This document shows positions 8,886 to 17,662 of a stretch of DNA of 33,443 nucleotides, one piece after another. The notes under the pieces were generated by a model. It saw nothing but the letters and a program-made list of their open reading frames with translations. It did not search any database and was not told the origin of the DNA. How positions within the stretch are numbered: position 1 is the first letter of the stretch; each line of letters opens with the position of its first letter. This DNA is from Geobacillus jurassicus NBRC 107829 (GTDB lineage: Bacteria; Bacillota; Bacilli; Bacillales; Anoxybacillaceae), in assembly GCF_001544315.1 (NCBI RefSeq), contig NZ_BCQG01000040.1, forward strand, positions 1 through 33,443, given 5' to 3'. A program made the position numbers and the translations under genes.

Positions 8886-10126
8886 TCACCCTTCAATGAT
8901 CAAATACGAAACGATCTCAAAATCTTGCAAACTCGTGTTGGCATTCGTCGCTAAGGCGTCCAAGTTTCCAAGGCTAAATATGTTCAGCATCAATTGCTGA
9001 TCCATCTTGCCGACGATCTCTTCCACTGCTTTTTCAAACAGCGCCTTATACGTTTTCATATCTTTTCCGTTTTTCGTCTCTTGGTAAAACGCCTCGTACA
9101 AGCCCCATTCGACGTCTTTTTTGCCGTCGCAAAGCGAACGATACAGGTCCAAAATTTAGCGGTCTGCGGCTAAAATGTTTCGCTTATCATTTAAACGGTA
9201 GATGGCCCAGTTTTCCCGCAATTTTTTCGGCGCCAATACGAGAACGCGATGGTTGCACAATTCGTAATATTTGATCACCGCCAACGCTTCGAACGTTTTT
9301 CCAAGCCCGACACTGTCGGCGATGATGCAGCCCCCGTACGTTTCAATTTTATTGATGGCCCCAAGGACCCCATCGCGCTGAAAGTCATAAAGTTTGTTCC
9401 AAATCACCGTATTTTGGAAACCGGTTCTCGTCTGCAACGTTTCGTAGTTTGTCGCTTCCTTTAAAAAATCTTTGAATAGGTGATAAAGTGTGACAAAATA
9501 AATAAACTCTGGCGGATGTTCTTGATACATGACTTCCAAGCGCCGCAAAATTTCATCTTTCACATCTTGCAGCGCCTGTTCATCTTGCCAAATCGCCTCA
9601 AACTGGCGAAGCAGCTGGGCGCTGGAATCTCGATCATCCATCATATGAGTAAAATAAAAATGGGAGGAGTTGCTGTAGCCGAGCCCCGGGCTGGAAAACG
9701 GCGCCCCGCCGATCAAGCCGATTTGTGATCCGTCCTCATTTCGCACATGGTATAAACTGCCTTGAATGCGCTGATTGACAACCGACTTTACTTTGGCCTT
9801 CCGCTTCAGCCATTTCGCCAGTTCCCTTGCTATGTATGCTTGGTTGAGTTCGATTTTGTATTTTCGTTCTTCTTCCACTCCATACAGCGCCGCTTCGTTT
9901 TTCTTCATCCATTCATTGAATGAACGATCACCGCGCACAAAGGCAGGCTCTGTGAAAATAAAACGGAATTCATCGATTTGCGCCAGCTCTTTTTTCAATT
10001 CTGCAAACGCATATAACGTAAAATGGGCCGCCGCAATCGATAGTTTGCTGCCTTTTTAATATGCGCTTTTAAAACATCTCCCACTAAACCATTTTGTTTG
10101 TTGTCAATCAATCCTTTTGCCTTCAT
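8886..10126 (-). pseudogene. SNF2-like helicase with PLD-type N-terminus, frameshifted and internally deleted
   Basis: Three pieces of one large helicase. The start is ATG 10126 (MKAKGLIDNKQNGLVGDVLK) behind AAGGGAG. One base is missing near 10050; restoring it gives GSKLSIAAAHFTLYAFAELK, running into the frame that covers 9998-9156. That part carries the phospholipase-D-like N-terminal region, the Q-motif region (LYDFQRDGVLGAI), Walker A DSVGLGKT and motif Ia (VLVLAPKKLRENW). It then reads LAADR and stops (TAA, 9156-9158). The same frame reopens at once with the extreme C-terminus (DFEIVSYLIIEG), so the DEAH box and all later helicase motifs, several hundred residues, are gone. Compared with family members of roughly 1000 residues, the remnant cannot be an active motor. 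It precedes DUF4391, mod and res in the same operon. Confidence 0.85.
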
Positions 10127-10151
10127 GCAACGATTGCTCCCTTGTCCCTGT

Positions 10152-10179
10152 CTTATATCATTTTATTTTACTAAAACAA
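10152..10179 (-). promoter_or_regulatory. candidate promoter of the helicase-DUF4391-mod-res operon
   Basis: Minus strand TTGTTT, 16 bases, TATAAG, about 26 bases before the helicase start at 10126, in a strongly AT-rich stretch. The rest of the gap up to 10298 shows no gene beyond an 18-codon ORF. Confidence 0.4.
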
Positions 10180-10298
10180 CTTGCGGAACGTTGTTGAAAT
10201 TTGTCGAAACATAGATTGATTATCATAGACACTACTTGCTAATCGGGAAGGGGGACGAGGCCTCTGTTTTGGATCATAACCGTATGATCTTCCATCGT

Positions 10299-12803
10299 TC
10301 ACCCCTCCCCCATCATCCCCACCACTTCGCGAAACACGGCCGACGGTTGTTTGCGGAGCAGTTCGGCGGCGATCGTTTTTTGCTTCGTGCCGTTCGTGAT
10401 CATGAGCAGACCGTCTTCTAGGCGGATGAACAAGTTTTTGACGCGGTACGCGGTGATTTTGGACGCCTGATCCAAGTAGCGGGCGTCAAGGTCGAAGCGG
10501 ATGCGGTCGGACAGCCGCCTCAGCAAGCGCCAAAGGGCGATTTCCTCGCTTGATTTCATGAACAGCTCAGGCAGTTCTTTCGCCTGTTTGAGCGTGTTGA
10601 GCGTCGTCATCGCATAGACGGCGATGCCGTAGCCGACCGGGCGGATGACGTTTTTCAGAGGCTGCCAGTGTTCGACTTCGAAGCGAACGTATTCCTCATC
10701 GCTTCGTTTCGGCAGTTCGGTGATGGCCGAGCGTTTGACGATTTTCACATCGGCGATTTTGCCGAGGCACGTGACCCCGTTTTGCGGGGCGGCCCCTTGT
10801 TTCGGGTAAAGGGCGATGTAACGCGCGTCTTGCCAGCCTTTTTTCAGCCGTTTCGCCGGGATATGGTAGAAACGGTGCTTCAAGTAGGCGTGATAATGCT
10901 CAGCGCTTGGCACCATGCCGACAAGCACATGCTCATCGAAAGCCGACCGCCATTCTTCGATGATCCCTTGCGGCAAAATGCCTTCGTTTTGCAGTTCTTC
11001 GGGATTCTTTTCAATCAACCGCTCGATGAACTGCTCGACCAGGCGGGTGGCGTTCGGCAAAAACGGCAGACCGCCGATGTTGACGTCGTTGATGCTTTTG
11101 TACAGCGGGTGCTCTTGGTAGCTGTCCTCGTCATGCCACGGGAACAGCACGTAGGCGCCAAAGGCGGTGCGTTCGTATGGGCCGCCGCGGCGGGCGACAA
11201 GCGAATCGCGGTAGCGGTGCATCGTGTTGATGTCGTCTTCCATCGGTCCCGGCATTCCGTACCGTTTTTCGTATGAGCTGCCCGAAACGGCGAAGTCCAG
11301 GCGGTATTTGGCGTCGAAAATGTAGTTGAACGTATAGTCTTTTCCCTTCTTTTCAATCGCCAGAACCGTGTCGGGCATTTGGGGGACGGTTGGCAGCCTT
11401 CCTTCGTACGGCTGATAGGTCAGCGTGATTCGCTCGCCGGTGTACGGATGTTCGTACACCCGCTTGGCGGAGCGGTTTTTTTCGAGATTGACGAACAGCC
11501 CTAAGCGGTTCACTTGGATGACATTTTGGCTGATGAGTTTGTATTTTTTCCCAAGGAGCTGTCCGAGCTTCAGAAACGTCCAATACTCGTACAACGTGGC
11601 GACGTCTTTTACGGACATTCGGTACAGCTTCCCTTGCAAGGCGAGGCCGCGGGTGATGATGAGAAACAGCTGATAGGCGTCGCGGTACCCGGGCGCCATT
11701 TGCAGGACGAGGCTCATGACGGAGCGGTCAAGCCGCCCGATCGGCCGCCAAAAAGAGTGATGAAGCCGGTTTTCGAGCGCACGGATCATCGATTGGATGC
11801 GCTCAAGCAAATCCGGATCCGGTTCAGTTTCGTACCGCTTTTGTTTCCCTTGCACGTGTTCGAACAAATCGAGCAGCTTCTCGACAAGGCGCATCATCAT
11901 CCATTTGACGAACTGGTTTTCGAGCGTGTCGTACGTCAGTTCTTTTTTCGCTTTGAGCCCCGATTGCGGCATGACGGTTCGACTTCCGATGTCGATGCCG
12001 CGCTTGACGTCACGGAACACTTGCGGCCGCTTGCGCAAATCGTTTCTTCCTGCCGCATCCAAACGGCCGAGCTGGTCGCCGCGCACCCTCACATGGACGG
12101 TCGACAGTTGATGGTGCGGCTGCCGCTCAATATGCCGAATGGCATGCAAAAAGTCACCGATATGCGCTTCCATGAGCCGGAAAAATTCACTTCTTGACGG
12201 AACGCCGTCGCGTCTCGCTTTTGTCCGCTGGTACGTGCGCTTGATGAAGTGAAACGCCAAGTTGTAGATTTCTTCGCTTACTTCGTCAAGAAGGATTTGG
12301 TAGTCTTGTTTATATGTCAGCTTCGTCGGAAAAATTTCGATCGTCACATCCAAAATGGAATGGCTGCCGTCGCGGATTTCGAACGTGGACAGCCCGACTT
12401 CATTCGGGAAATAGAGGTTGCCCATCAACACCGCCTGTCCGCCGATGCCAACGCGGCTGACGGCGTTCCGAAGCACTGGCGATTCATGGTAAAACGAGAG
12501 CATCCTGTCGGTTTTCGGAAACACGAGCAGCTGATAGACGCCGTTTTCAAAGAAAATCGGGCGGTGGCCGCCCGACCAGTCGACCAATGCACCGGCGTCA
12601 ACGTCAAACAGTTTGACGTCCAAGATGTCTTCGCCGCTGACGAAAAACTCCATCGTCTCATGGAAATTAAGGCGGCGGTACTGCTGAAGCCCTTCGTATT
12701 GTTCGTGGTACGGCTTTCCTTTGATCACCAGCGTGAGCTGTTTCGTTTCGATATGAACAAGCTCGCGGTCGTCACGCCCCGAGCCAGAACGAAGTGAAGC
12801 CAT
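10299..12803 (-). CDS. DUF2357 protein with PD-(D/E)xK nuclease (McrC-like partner)
   Basis: An 834-residue protein when started at ATG 12803 (MASLRSGSGRDDRELV), which has CGGAGG ten bases upstream. The frame is open further up, but there it lies inside the end of the McrB-like gene. The N-terminal half fits DUF2357, a beta-rich region followed by a long helical part. The C-terminal half fits the DUF524 nuclease: MPDTVLAI with Asp478, then FDAKYR with Asp497 and Lys499, giving P-D...D-x-K. Together with the AAA+ gene before it, this forms a two-component McrBC-like restriction system in which the motor loads and the nuclease cuts, probably on modified DNA (inference). The genes overlap by 32 bases, so translation is coupled. 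The gene looks intact. Confidence 0.85.
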   Translation of the reverse strand: MASLRSGSGRDDRELVHIETKQLTLVIKGKPYHEQYEGLQQYRRLNFHETMEFFVSGEDILDVKLFDVDAGALVDWSGGHRPIFFENGVYQLLVFPKTDRMLSFYHESPVLRNAVSRVGIGGQAVLMGNLYFPNEVGLSTFEIRDGSHSILDVTIEIFPTKLTYKQDYQILLDEVSEEIYNLAFHFIKRTYQRTKARRDGVPSRSEFFRLMEAHIGDFLHAIRHIERQPHHQLSTVHVRVRGDQLGRLDAAGRNDLRKRPQVFRDVKRGIDIGSRTVMPQSGLKAKKELTYDTLENQFVKWMMMRLVEKLLDLFEHVQGKQKRYETEPDPDLLERIQSMIRALENRLHHSFWRPIGRLDRSVMSLVLQMAPGYRDAYQLFLIITRGLALQGKLYRMSVKDVATLYEYWTFLKLGQLLGKKYKLISQNVIQVNRLGLFVNLEKNRSAKRVYEHPYTGERITLTYQPYEGRLPTVPQMPDTVLAIEKKGKDYTFNYIFDAKYRLDFAVSGSSYEKRYGMPGPMEDDINTMHRYRDSLVARRGGPYERTAFGAYVLFPWHDEDSYQEHPLYKSINDVNIGGLPFLPNATRLVEQFIERLIEKNPEELQNEGILPQGIIEEWRSAFDEHVLVGMVPSAEHYHAYLKHRFYHIPAKRLKKGWQDARYIALYPKQGAAPQNGVTCLGKIADVKIVKRSAITELPKRSDEEYVRFEVEHWQPLKNVIRPVGYGIAVYAMTTLNTLKQAKELPELFMKSSEEIALWRLLRRLSDRIRFDLDARYLDQASKITAYRVKNLFIRLEDGLLMITNGTKQKTIAAELLRKQPSAVFREVVGMMGEG

Positions 12804-14454
12804 CGTCTTCCAACCTCCGCAGCATCTGCCAAATTTTCTCCGCACTTTTTGGATAGTTGGCATACGAAACATCAAGCATGCCGCCGTATTCGCCGTCCGG
12901 TTCAAAGCCGGCGCAAAGGACAAACAGCTGCTTGAGCGCTGTTTCCAGCCGCGCGTCGCTTCCTGAAAGACGCGGCAAAATTTTTTGCATCAAGCAATAG
13001 TCGAACGCCTTGGCAAATTCCATCAGCTTTCCTTCTTCGTTATAAGCAAGGTAGAAGCAAATTTCATCGCGGACGCGGTAGCCAATATGCGCGCCGAGCG
13101 GCTCGAGGATGCGGTTGATCTCCACGAGCTTTTTCGTCACGGTTTCAACAAGCTCTGGGTAGCGTGGATACACATCTTTCAAATGCAAATACCGCGCCGC
13201 AAACAGCTCCTGTCCGACGGGCAGGGGCGCGACGGTTGGCAAATCGCGCAAAAAGTCAAGATGATCGAGCTGGACGCGGTTGAACTCGATCGTGTTCGCT
13301 CGGTCGAGCACTTTTTTGCTGAAGGGGTGGGTCGTTTCGTCCATGTTGACGGTGCCGATGATATAGACGTTTGGCGGGAGAAAAAGATCGCACCCTGCTG
13401 TTTCTTTCGGCAGCACCCGCGACGATGTGATGCGCCCGTTTTCCCAGCGGCGGCTTTCCATGACGCTTAAGACGTCGCTGAAGTAATGCTCGACGCGGGC
13501 GAGGTTCATCTCGTCCAACACGACGAAATACGGTTTGTCCGGATGCTTCTCCGCTTCGATCATGACGTTGGTGAGCGGTCCAGGCTTGAAATCGCCTTTG
13601 ATATCGACATAGCCAAGCAAATCAGAGCCGTCGTTCCAGTCCGGGCGGACGGGAATTAAGGTGAAGCGGCCGTTGTCTTCCGTCGCGCCGACGCTCTCGG
13701 CCAACCATTGAACGATTTTTGTTTTCCCGGTTCCAGAAATGCCCGATAGAATGACAAACGGTTTTGTTTTTAATGATAGAAAGAGGTTGGTCACTTCCTC
13801 TTCCGTATAATAGAACCCTTTGGACGCGATGTACGAGTGAATATGCTCCACGACCGTTTGATAGGAAAGCCGAGCCCCAGGCGGCGCCATCATTTCTGTT
13901 CGCTCCACATATTGTTGGTAATAACCGATCATCGTTTCGAGATCGCGCGCGAGTTGTTCATCGGATGGCAGATCGTCAAACGAATAGGCGATATACGCCG
14001 CCACCGACCGTTCGTAATCTTTCGCCCGTTTGCTTTCACCAAGATGGATGTCATCATCCGTCCGCACGCGTTCTTCAGTGGGAATGAGTTGGCGGATGTC
14101 CCGCTTCACCCGCTCCATTTCGTCTTTCGGCGTCTCCGTCACCCCTTGGGCGAGCGTCAAATACAGCCGACGCATATCCTCGCTGAACAAGTAGACGATA
14201 TAATAGCCGCGCTGCGTGGAATCCGTCACTTCTTGGTCCATCACCGCCACCCACGGTACAGCGGCCCAATTGCCGCTCTTCCCCACCGACCCTTTCACCA
14301 CATACCGGTCAGGCGGCAGAAACGGCAACGCTTTCAACGCCTCTGGAATTGCTCGCGTCACCAACTGAAACGACCGCCGCTCTTTTGACAGTTTTTCGCG
14401 TCTTTCTTGTTCGTAAATGGCCATCACTTGGCGGAAAAGATCGTGCAATGACAT
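12772..14454 (-). CDS. McrB-like AAA+ motor with MrcB N-terminal (DUF3578) domain
   Basis: A 560-residue protein. The N-terminal region (about 20-185) fits the MrcB_N/DUF3578 domain, with GNWAAVPWVAVMDQEVTDST and GYYIVYLFS as its conserved core; such domains are thought to read DNA. The AAA+ part has Walker A GISGTGKT (238-245), Walker B VVLDEMNLARVEHYFSD (311-327) and the sensor region GTVNMDETTHPFSKK (368-381) followed by LDRANTIEF. The MNLARVE block is the signature of McrB-type GTPases within AAA+. It starts behind AAGGAG and is the first gene of a pair with the DUF2357 nuclease. Target modification is unknown. Confidence 0.9.
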   Translation of the reverse strand: MSLHDLFRQVMAIYEQERREKLSKERRSFQLVTRAIPEALKALPFLPPDRYVVKGSVGKSGNWAAVPWVAVMDQEVTDSTQRGYYIVYLFSEDMRRLYLTLAQGVTETPKDEMERVKRDIRQLIPTEERVRTDDDIHLGESKRAKDYERSVAAYIAYSFDDLPSDEQLARDLETMIGYYQQYVERTEMMAPPGARLSYQTVVEHIHSYIASKGFYYTEEEVTNLFLSLKTKPFVILSGISGTGKTKIVQWLAESVGATEDNGRFTLIPVRPDWNDGSDLLGYVDIKGDFKPGPLTNVMIEAEKHPDKPYFVVLDEMNLARVEHYFSDVLSVMESRRWENGRITSSRVLPKETAGCDLFLPPNVYIIGTVNMDETTHPFSKKVLDRANTIEFNRVQLDHLDFLRDLPTVAPLPVGQELFAARYLHLKDVYPRYPELVETVTKKLVEINRILEPLGAHIGYRVRDEICFYLAYNEEGKLMEFAKAFDYCLMQKILPRLSGSDARLETALKQLFVLCAGFEPDGEYGGMLDVSYANYPKSAEKIWQMLRRLEDDGFTSFWLGA

Positions 14455-14514
14455 TGGGAATAGCTCCTTCGTGTAGAAATTTCATTCTTCGTTTCTATTT
14501 TTCTTCTATTCTAC

Positions 14515-14554
14515 TAAAAAAGCGGCCGTCCCCACCAGCGGGAAAGCCGCTTTT
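14515..14554. terminator. bidirectional terminator between the cupin gene and the McrB-like gene
   Basis: AAAAGCGGC (14518-14526) pairs with GCCGCTTTT (14546-14554). On the minus strand the stem is followed by TTTTTTAGTAG, ending the cupin transcript before the McrB-like gene. Confidence 0.8.
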
Positions 14555-14606
14555 CCGTCAGGAGCCAGCATCTTTTGTCATGCTTTGCCGTCAATTCGCT
14601 TGTTCG

Positions 14607-15146
14607 CTATTCAGCCGCCAGGGCGTCGGCCTTTGTTCGGTGCACAGTACCGCGCGGATGCTGCGGAGGTGCATAGATGGAATAGAGCTTCAGCGGGACA
14701 TTTCCGGTGTTGATGACATTGTGCCATGTTCCAGCTGGAACCATAATCGCGGAACCGGCGCGCACGTTTCTTTCCAACGTCAACTCGTCTTTCCTCTTGC
14801 CCATTCGAACAATTCCTTGACCTTGTTCAATGCGCAAAAATTGATCGACGTGATGGTGAATTTCCAATCCAATATCTTCCCCGACATTCAGGCTCATCAA
14901 CGTCACTTGCAAATGCGGCCCGGTCCATAAAGCGGTGCGGTACGTATCGTTTTGTTTCACGGCCTCGTTGATCTGAACGACAAACGGCTCCGGCCCGTAA
15001 TCTTTCAGCTTTATGTTCTCTCTTTCCAGCCTGTAAGGAACCGGCCAGTAAACAGGCGGCCTTCCATAGTAGTGCACAGGCGTGTAGGCATGGGACGGAT
15101 ATGAATAAGCATACGGGTAGGCGGGCATAAAAGAAACGGTGTGCAT
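14607..15146 (-). CDS. cupin-domain protein
   Basis: A protein of 179 residues from ATG 15146 (MHTVSFMPAYPYAY). This start has GAGGTGA five bases upstream; an ATG nine codons earlier has none. The first 45 residues are rich in Tyr, Pro and His and look unstructured. Then comes one cupin barrel with both signature motifs: GLEIHHHVDQFLRIEQGQG (the H-x-H, x3-4, E, x6, G metal motif) and PAGTWHNVINTG. It binds a metal ion; the substrate is unknown. Such Tyr/Pro-led cupins are common in spore-forming bacilli, which could point to a spore role, but nothing in the sequence proves that. Single gene with its own terminator. Confidence 0.85.
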   Translation of the reverse strand: MHTVSFMPAYPYAYSYPSHAYTPVHYYGRPPVYWPVPYRLERENIKLKDYGPEPFVVQINEAVKQNDTYRTALWTGPHLQVTLMSLNVGEDIGLEIHHHVDQFLRIEQGQGIVRMGKRKDELTLERNVRAGSAIMVPAGTWHNVINTGNVPLKLYSIYAPPQHPRGTVHRTKADALAAE

Positions 15147-15297
15147 CTTTTCACCTCTTTCTAATTTGATCATCTTATCTTATGCACAACGGTGAGGAAT
15201 TCGACTAGCGTTTTTGGCAAGTCTTTTCCCACATGTGATCACCCGCCGCCTTGCGAAAACGTTGCGTGACGATGGAACGATGAAAGGGCCTTTTATG

Positions 15298-15312
15298 TTA
15301 CACTAAGTGTAA
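15298..15312 (+). promoter_or_regulatory. perfect 15-bp palindrome, likely operator of the dioxygenase gene
   Basis: TTACACT-A-AGTGTAA is a perfect seven-base inverted repeat with one central base. It ends 28 bases before the dioxygenase start and just ahead of AAGGAGG, where a repressor would cover the transcription start. Size and form fit MarR-, HxlR- or TetR-type repressors; the regulator is not in this window. Confidence 0.5.
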
Positions 15313-15340
15313 ATGCGCAAACGGTAAGGAGGAATGGACA

Positions 15341-16108
15341 ATGAAAGCCCCTGCCCTGTTTCTTGCACACGGTTCGCCGATGTTGGCGATCGAGGACAAT
15401 ACGTATACGGCGTTTTTGAAAAAGCTTGGGGAAGGGATTCGCCCGCAGGCGGTGGTGATCTTTACAGCGCACTGGATGACGCGCCAACCGACGGTTTCGG
15501 CGGTTGAGGGGACGTATGACATGATTTATGATTTTTCCGGTTTTCCGCGCGAGTTGTATGAAGTGGTTTATCCGGCGCGCGGATCGGTCGAGTGGGCGGA
15601 ACGCGTGCGGGAGCGCCTAGGTGGCGTGGCGGAAGTGGCCGTTGATCCCACGCGCGGGTTGGATCACGGTTCTTGGGTGTTGTTGCACCGCCTATTTCCC
15701 AACGCCGACATCCCGGTCGTGCAAGCGTCGGTCGTGCCGTGGTGGACGCCGAAGCAGCTGTTCCAACTCGGGGGAGCGCTGCGCCCGCTGCGGGACGAGG
15801 GCGTGATGATCATCGGCAGCGGCGGGACGGTGCACAATTTGATGGCGCTTCGCTGGGAAGGGCATGCTGAAGCGGACGCATGGGCCGTCGCGTTTGATGA
15901 TTGGCTTCTCAGCCAGTCATCCTTCCATAGCGAAGAGGTGTTCGATTATGAGAACAAAGCGCCGTACGCCAAGCAAGCCGTGCCCACACCGGAGCACCTC
16001 GCGCCGTACTGGATCGCTTACGGCGCGGGGAGTCGTGACCAAGCGCCGCGCGTGTTGTTCCGCGAGTACCAGTATGGGAGCTTAAGCCTGATGGCGGTGG
16101 CGTTTTAA
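15341..16108 (+). CDS. DODA-type (LigB family, class III) extradiol ring-cleavage dioxygenase
   Basis: A 255-residue protein matching the YgiD/DODA branch of the LigB superfamily. Metal-site histidines are visible in FLAHGSP (His10), FTAHW (His44), LDHGSW (His109) and GTVHNL (His165), the regular spacing of this branch, which carries Fe(II) or Zn(II). Other landmarks are DFSGFP (64-69) and the end motif REYQYGSLSLMAVAF. Members open catechol-like rings; the E. coli member acts on DOPA. The natural substrate here is unknown. It starts at ATG behind AAGGAGG and forms a single-gene unit between a palindromic operator and a terminator shared with the convergent neighbour. Response to quinones or aromatic compounds is a reasonable guess. 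Confidence 0.9.
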   Translation: MKAPALFLAHGSPMLAIEDNTYTAFLKKLGEGIRPQAVVIFTAHWMTRQPTVSAVEGTYDMIYDFSGFPRELYEVVYPARGSVEWAERVRERLGGVAEVAVDPTRGLDHGSWVLLHRLFPNADIPVVQASVVPWWTPKQLFQLGGALRPLRDEGVMIIGSGGTVHNLMALRWEGHAEADAWAVAFDDWLLSQSSFHSEEVFDYENKAPYAKQAVPTPEHLAPYWIAYGAGSRDQAPRVLFREYQYGSLSLMAVAF

Positions 16109-16111
16109 ACG

Positions 16112-16155
16112 GAAAGCCCGCTCCCCGTTTCAACGCGTGGGGGCGGGCTGTTTCC
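16112..16155. terminator. bidirectional terminator between convergent genes
   Basis: GGAAAGCCCGCTCCCC pairs with GGGGGCGGGCTGTTTCC around a short loop, giving an almost fully paired stem. It serves the dioxygenase gene (+) and the SEC-C gene (-). Confidence 0.8.
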
Positions 16156-16174
16156 TTGATCGAAAGCAGCGTTG

Positions 16175-17341
16175 TTACTTGCCGCAGCACTTTTTATACT
16201 TTTTCCCGCTGCCGCACGGGCACGGGTCGTTGCGGCCGACTTTCGGCTCTTCGCGGCGGTATGGAACGTTTTTCAGCAAAGGCGGATTTTGCAACACCGC
16301 TTGAAAACGGCGGTATCTTTGATCGGCGATCGCCTTCCATTTTTCTAATTTCGGATGGTCGAGCCCTAGAATCGTATAATATCCGTAAGCGGTTTGTTCC
16401 ACATCGACCATCCCGGAATGCCCTCGTTTTTCCACTCTTTTCAAATATTCTTCCACTTCCGGAAGCGCTTCTTTATCCAGCTGGTGGCAAAGCGCCTCAA
16501 AGCAAAACGCGCGCATGTCATCGTCGCGCAGCTTGGAAAACACCTCCCGCAATACACGGACGGCCTGCTTTGATTTGATGTTGGCGAGCACATGAATGGC
16601 CGAAAATACCGTTTCTTTTTGAAAGGCATACGGGCGCACGGCTTCGACGACTTCATCGTTTTGGAACGCCGACAACGCATAAACGACTTGATCGAGGAGC
16701 ACATCGCCATCCTGTTGTTCCAACAACCGGGCTAGTCTTGGAATATACTCGGCAGCGCCGATCAACGAGAGCGCATACACCGCCAAAATGCCATCGTACG
16801 AAAACCATGGCTGCTGTTCATTTTTCATCCACGTGAGACTCACATCTTCCTTCGTCATCCACCCGCGCTCAACGAGAATGCGTGCGACTTGCTTGGCCGC
16901 GAAAAACAAGTTCTGGTTAAACACCTCTTCCCGTTCCAAGCGGGAAAGCAAAGAAAAGTAGTGATCCCATACGTCATCTTCCGCTCCCTCGGCCACAAGC
17001 CGGACAGCGCGTTGCCAAGCCCGTGGGAAGTGGCGGAGCAGCTGTTGTCCGTATGTTTCAAGTTGCGCAACCGAAAACGGGAAAAACCAACGGACGTACT
17101 TGGTCGCATCTTTGATGGTCAACAACTGTTCAAGCGCCCGGTCGGTCAACGGTTGTTTCGATACGCCATGCAAAATCATGCTTCGCGTTTCCTCGTCGTC
17201 GGTTGTTACGGCCTCGTCAATGAGACGCTCAACCCACGCGGCTGGAACGCCCGGATACTCCTCAATTGCGTAAAAGGCAAACTGACGGAGGATAGGATCT
17301 TCACTAAATAAATATGGTTCGATTGTTTCTAAAAAGGACAT
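16175..17341 (-). CDS. HEAT-like repeat protein with C-terminal SEC-C zinc motif
   Basis: A protein of 388 residues from ATG 17341 ([16 protein letters not shown]), which has GCAGGTG five bases upstream. The frame stays open for 23 codons more, but these overlap the leader and have no ribosome site. Most of the protein is a run of paired helices resembling HEAT repeats (for example [50 protein letters not shown]). It ends in a SEC-C motif, [16 protein letters not shown], the zinc knuckle known from SecA. The combination suggests a protein- or ribosome-binding scaffold; no enzyme motif is seen. It is preceded by a 42-aa membrane peptide gene on the same strand. Confidence 0.85.
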   Translation of the reverse strand: MSFLETIEPYLFSEDPILRQFAFYAIEEYPGVPAAWVERLIDEAVTTDDEETRSMILHGVSKQPLTDRALEQLLTIKDATKYVRWFFPFSVAQLETYGQQLLRHFPRAWQRAVRLVAEGAEDDVWDHYFSLLSRLEREEVFNQNLFFAAKQVARILVERGWMTKEDVSLTWMKNEQQPWFSYDGILAVYALSLIGAAEYIPRLARLLEQQDGDVLLDQVVYALSAFQNDEVVEAVRPYAFQKETVFSAIHVLANIKSKQAVRVLREVFSKLRDDDMRAFCFEALCHQLDKEALPEVEEYLKRVEKRGHSGMVDVEQTAYGYYTILGLDHPKLEKWKAIADQRYRRFQAVLQNPPLLKNVPYRREEPKVGRNDPCPCGSGKKYKKCCGK

Positions 17342-17417
17342 GGTCGCACCTGCCTTTTTCTTCATTTCACCCGTGGTGCCGGCTGGGCGTCGACGTTCAG
17401 CTAGCCCCACGACGGGT

Positions 17418-17546
17418 TCACGATTTCTGTTTTAACACTCTAAATACAAGAATACCAATGAAAACACTGACAGCGACAGTGGCCGAAACGATTGTGATAG
17501 GCAGCCAATCAGCTGCAAAAGATGAATAAGTGATCATTTCAGCCAT
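17418..17546 (-). CDS. small single-pass membrane protein, 42 aa
   Basis: A short gene. ATG 17546 lies behind GAGGGTG at good distance and opens 42 codons to TGA. After 14 mostly polar residues ([14 protein letters not shown]), residues about 15-36 form one continuous hydrophobic helix ([20 protein letters not shown]), and the peptide ends RVLKQKS, a positive tail expected to stay in the cytoplasm. I do not recognise the family. It lies 76 bases upstream of the SEC-C gene on the same strand, with no terminator between, so the two may share a message. Confidence 0.65.
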   Translation of the reverse strand: MAEMITYSSFAADWLPITIVSATVAVSVFIGILVFRVLKQKS

Positions 17547-17630
17547 AGCAGCGCACCCTCTTTTCTTTATCCATCATAGACGAAATCCCGTCAGTTTGAA
17601 ACCGCTTTTCTTCTCGTGAACTTGCTTGTC

Positions 17631-17639
17631 TGATATACT
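17631..17639 (+). promoter_or_regulatory. extended -10 promoter of the coiled-coil gene
   Basis: TGATATACT matches the extended -10 consensus in eight of nine bases. It lies 24 bases before the start codon at 17663. No convincing -35 is present. Confidence 0.5.
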
Positions 17640-17662
17640 AGAGTGGAAAGGAGGTGAATGTT

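Noticed and set aside
10239-10295. An 18-codon ORF (MEDHTVMIQNRGLVPLPD) just after the DUF2357 gene, behind GGGGGAGGGG
   Set aside because: It has a good ribosome site but is very short, has no recognisable motif, and the G-rich stretch also encodes the end of the DUF2357 protein. It may be the stub of a lost third gene, but this cannot be supported from sequence alone.
12804-12923. N-terminal extension of 40 residues on the DUF2357 protein
   Set aside because: The extension lies wholly inside the McrB-like gene, has unusual composition (RRKFGRCCGGW), and ATG 12803 has a clear ribosome site.
13837-14388. Long antisense ORFs opposite the McrB-like, DUF2357 and res genes
   Set aside because: They are shadows caused by codon bias of the real minus-strand genes, lack ribosome sites and show no protein-like pattern.
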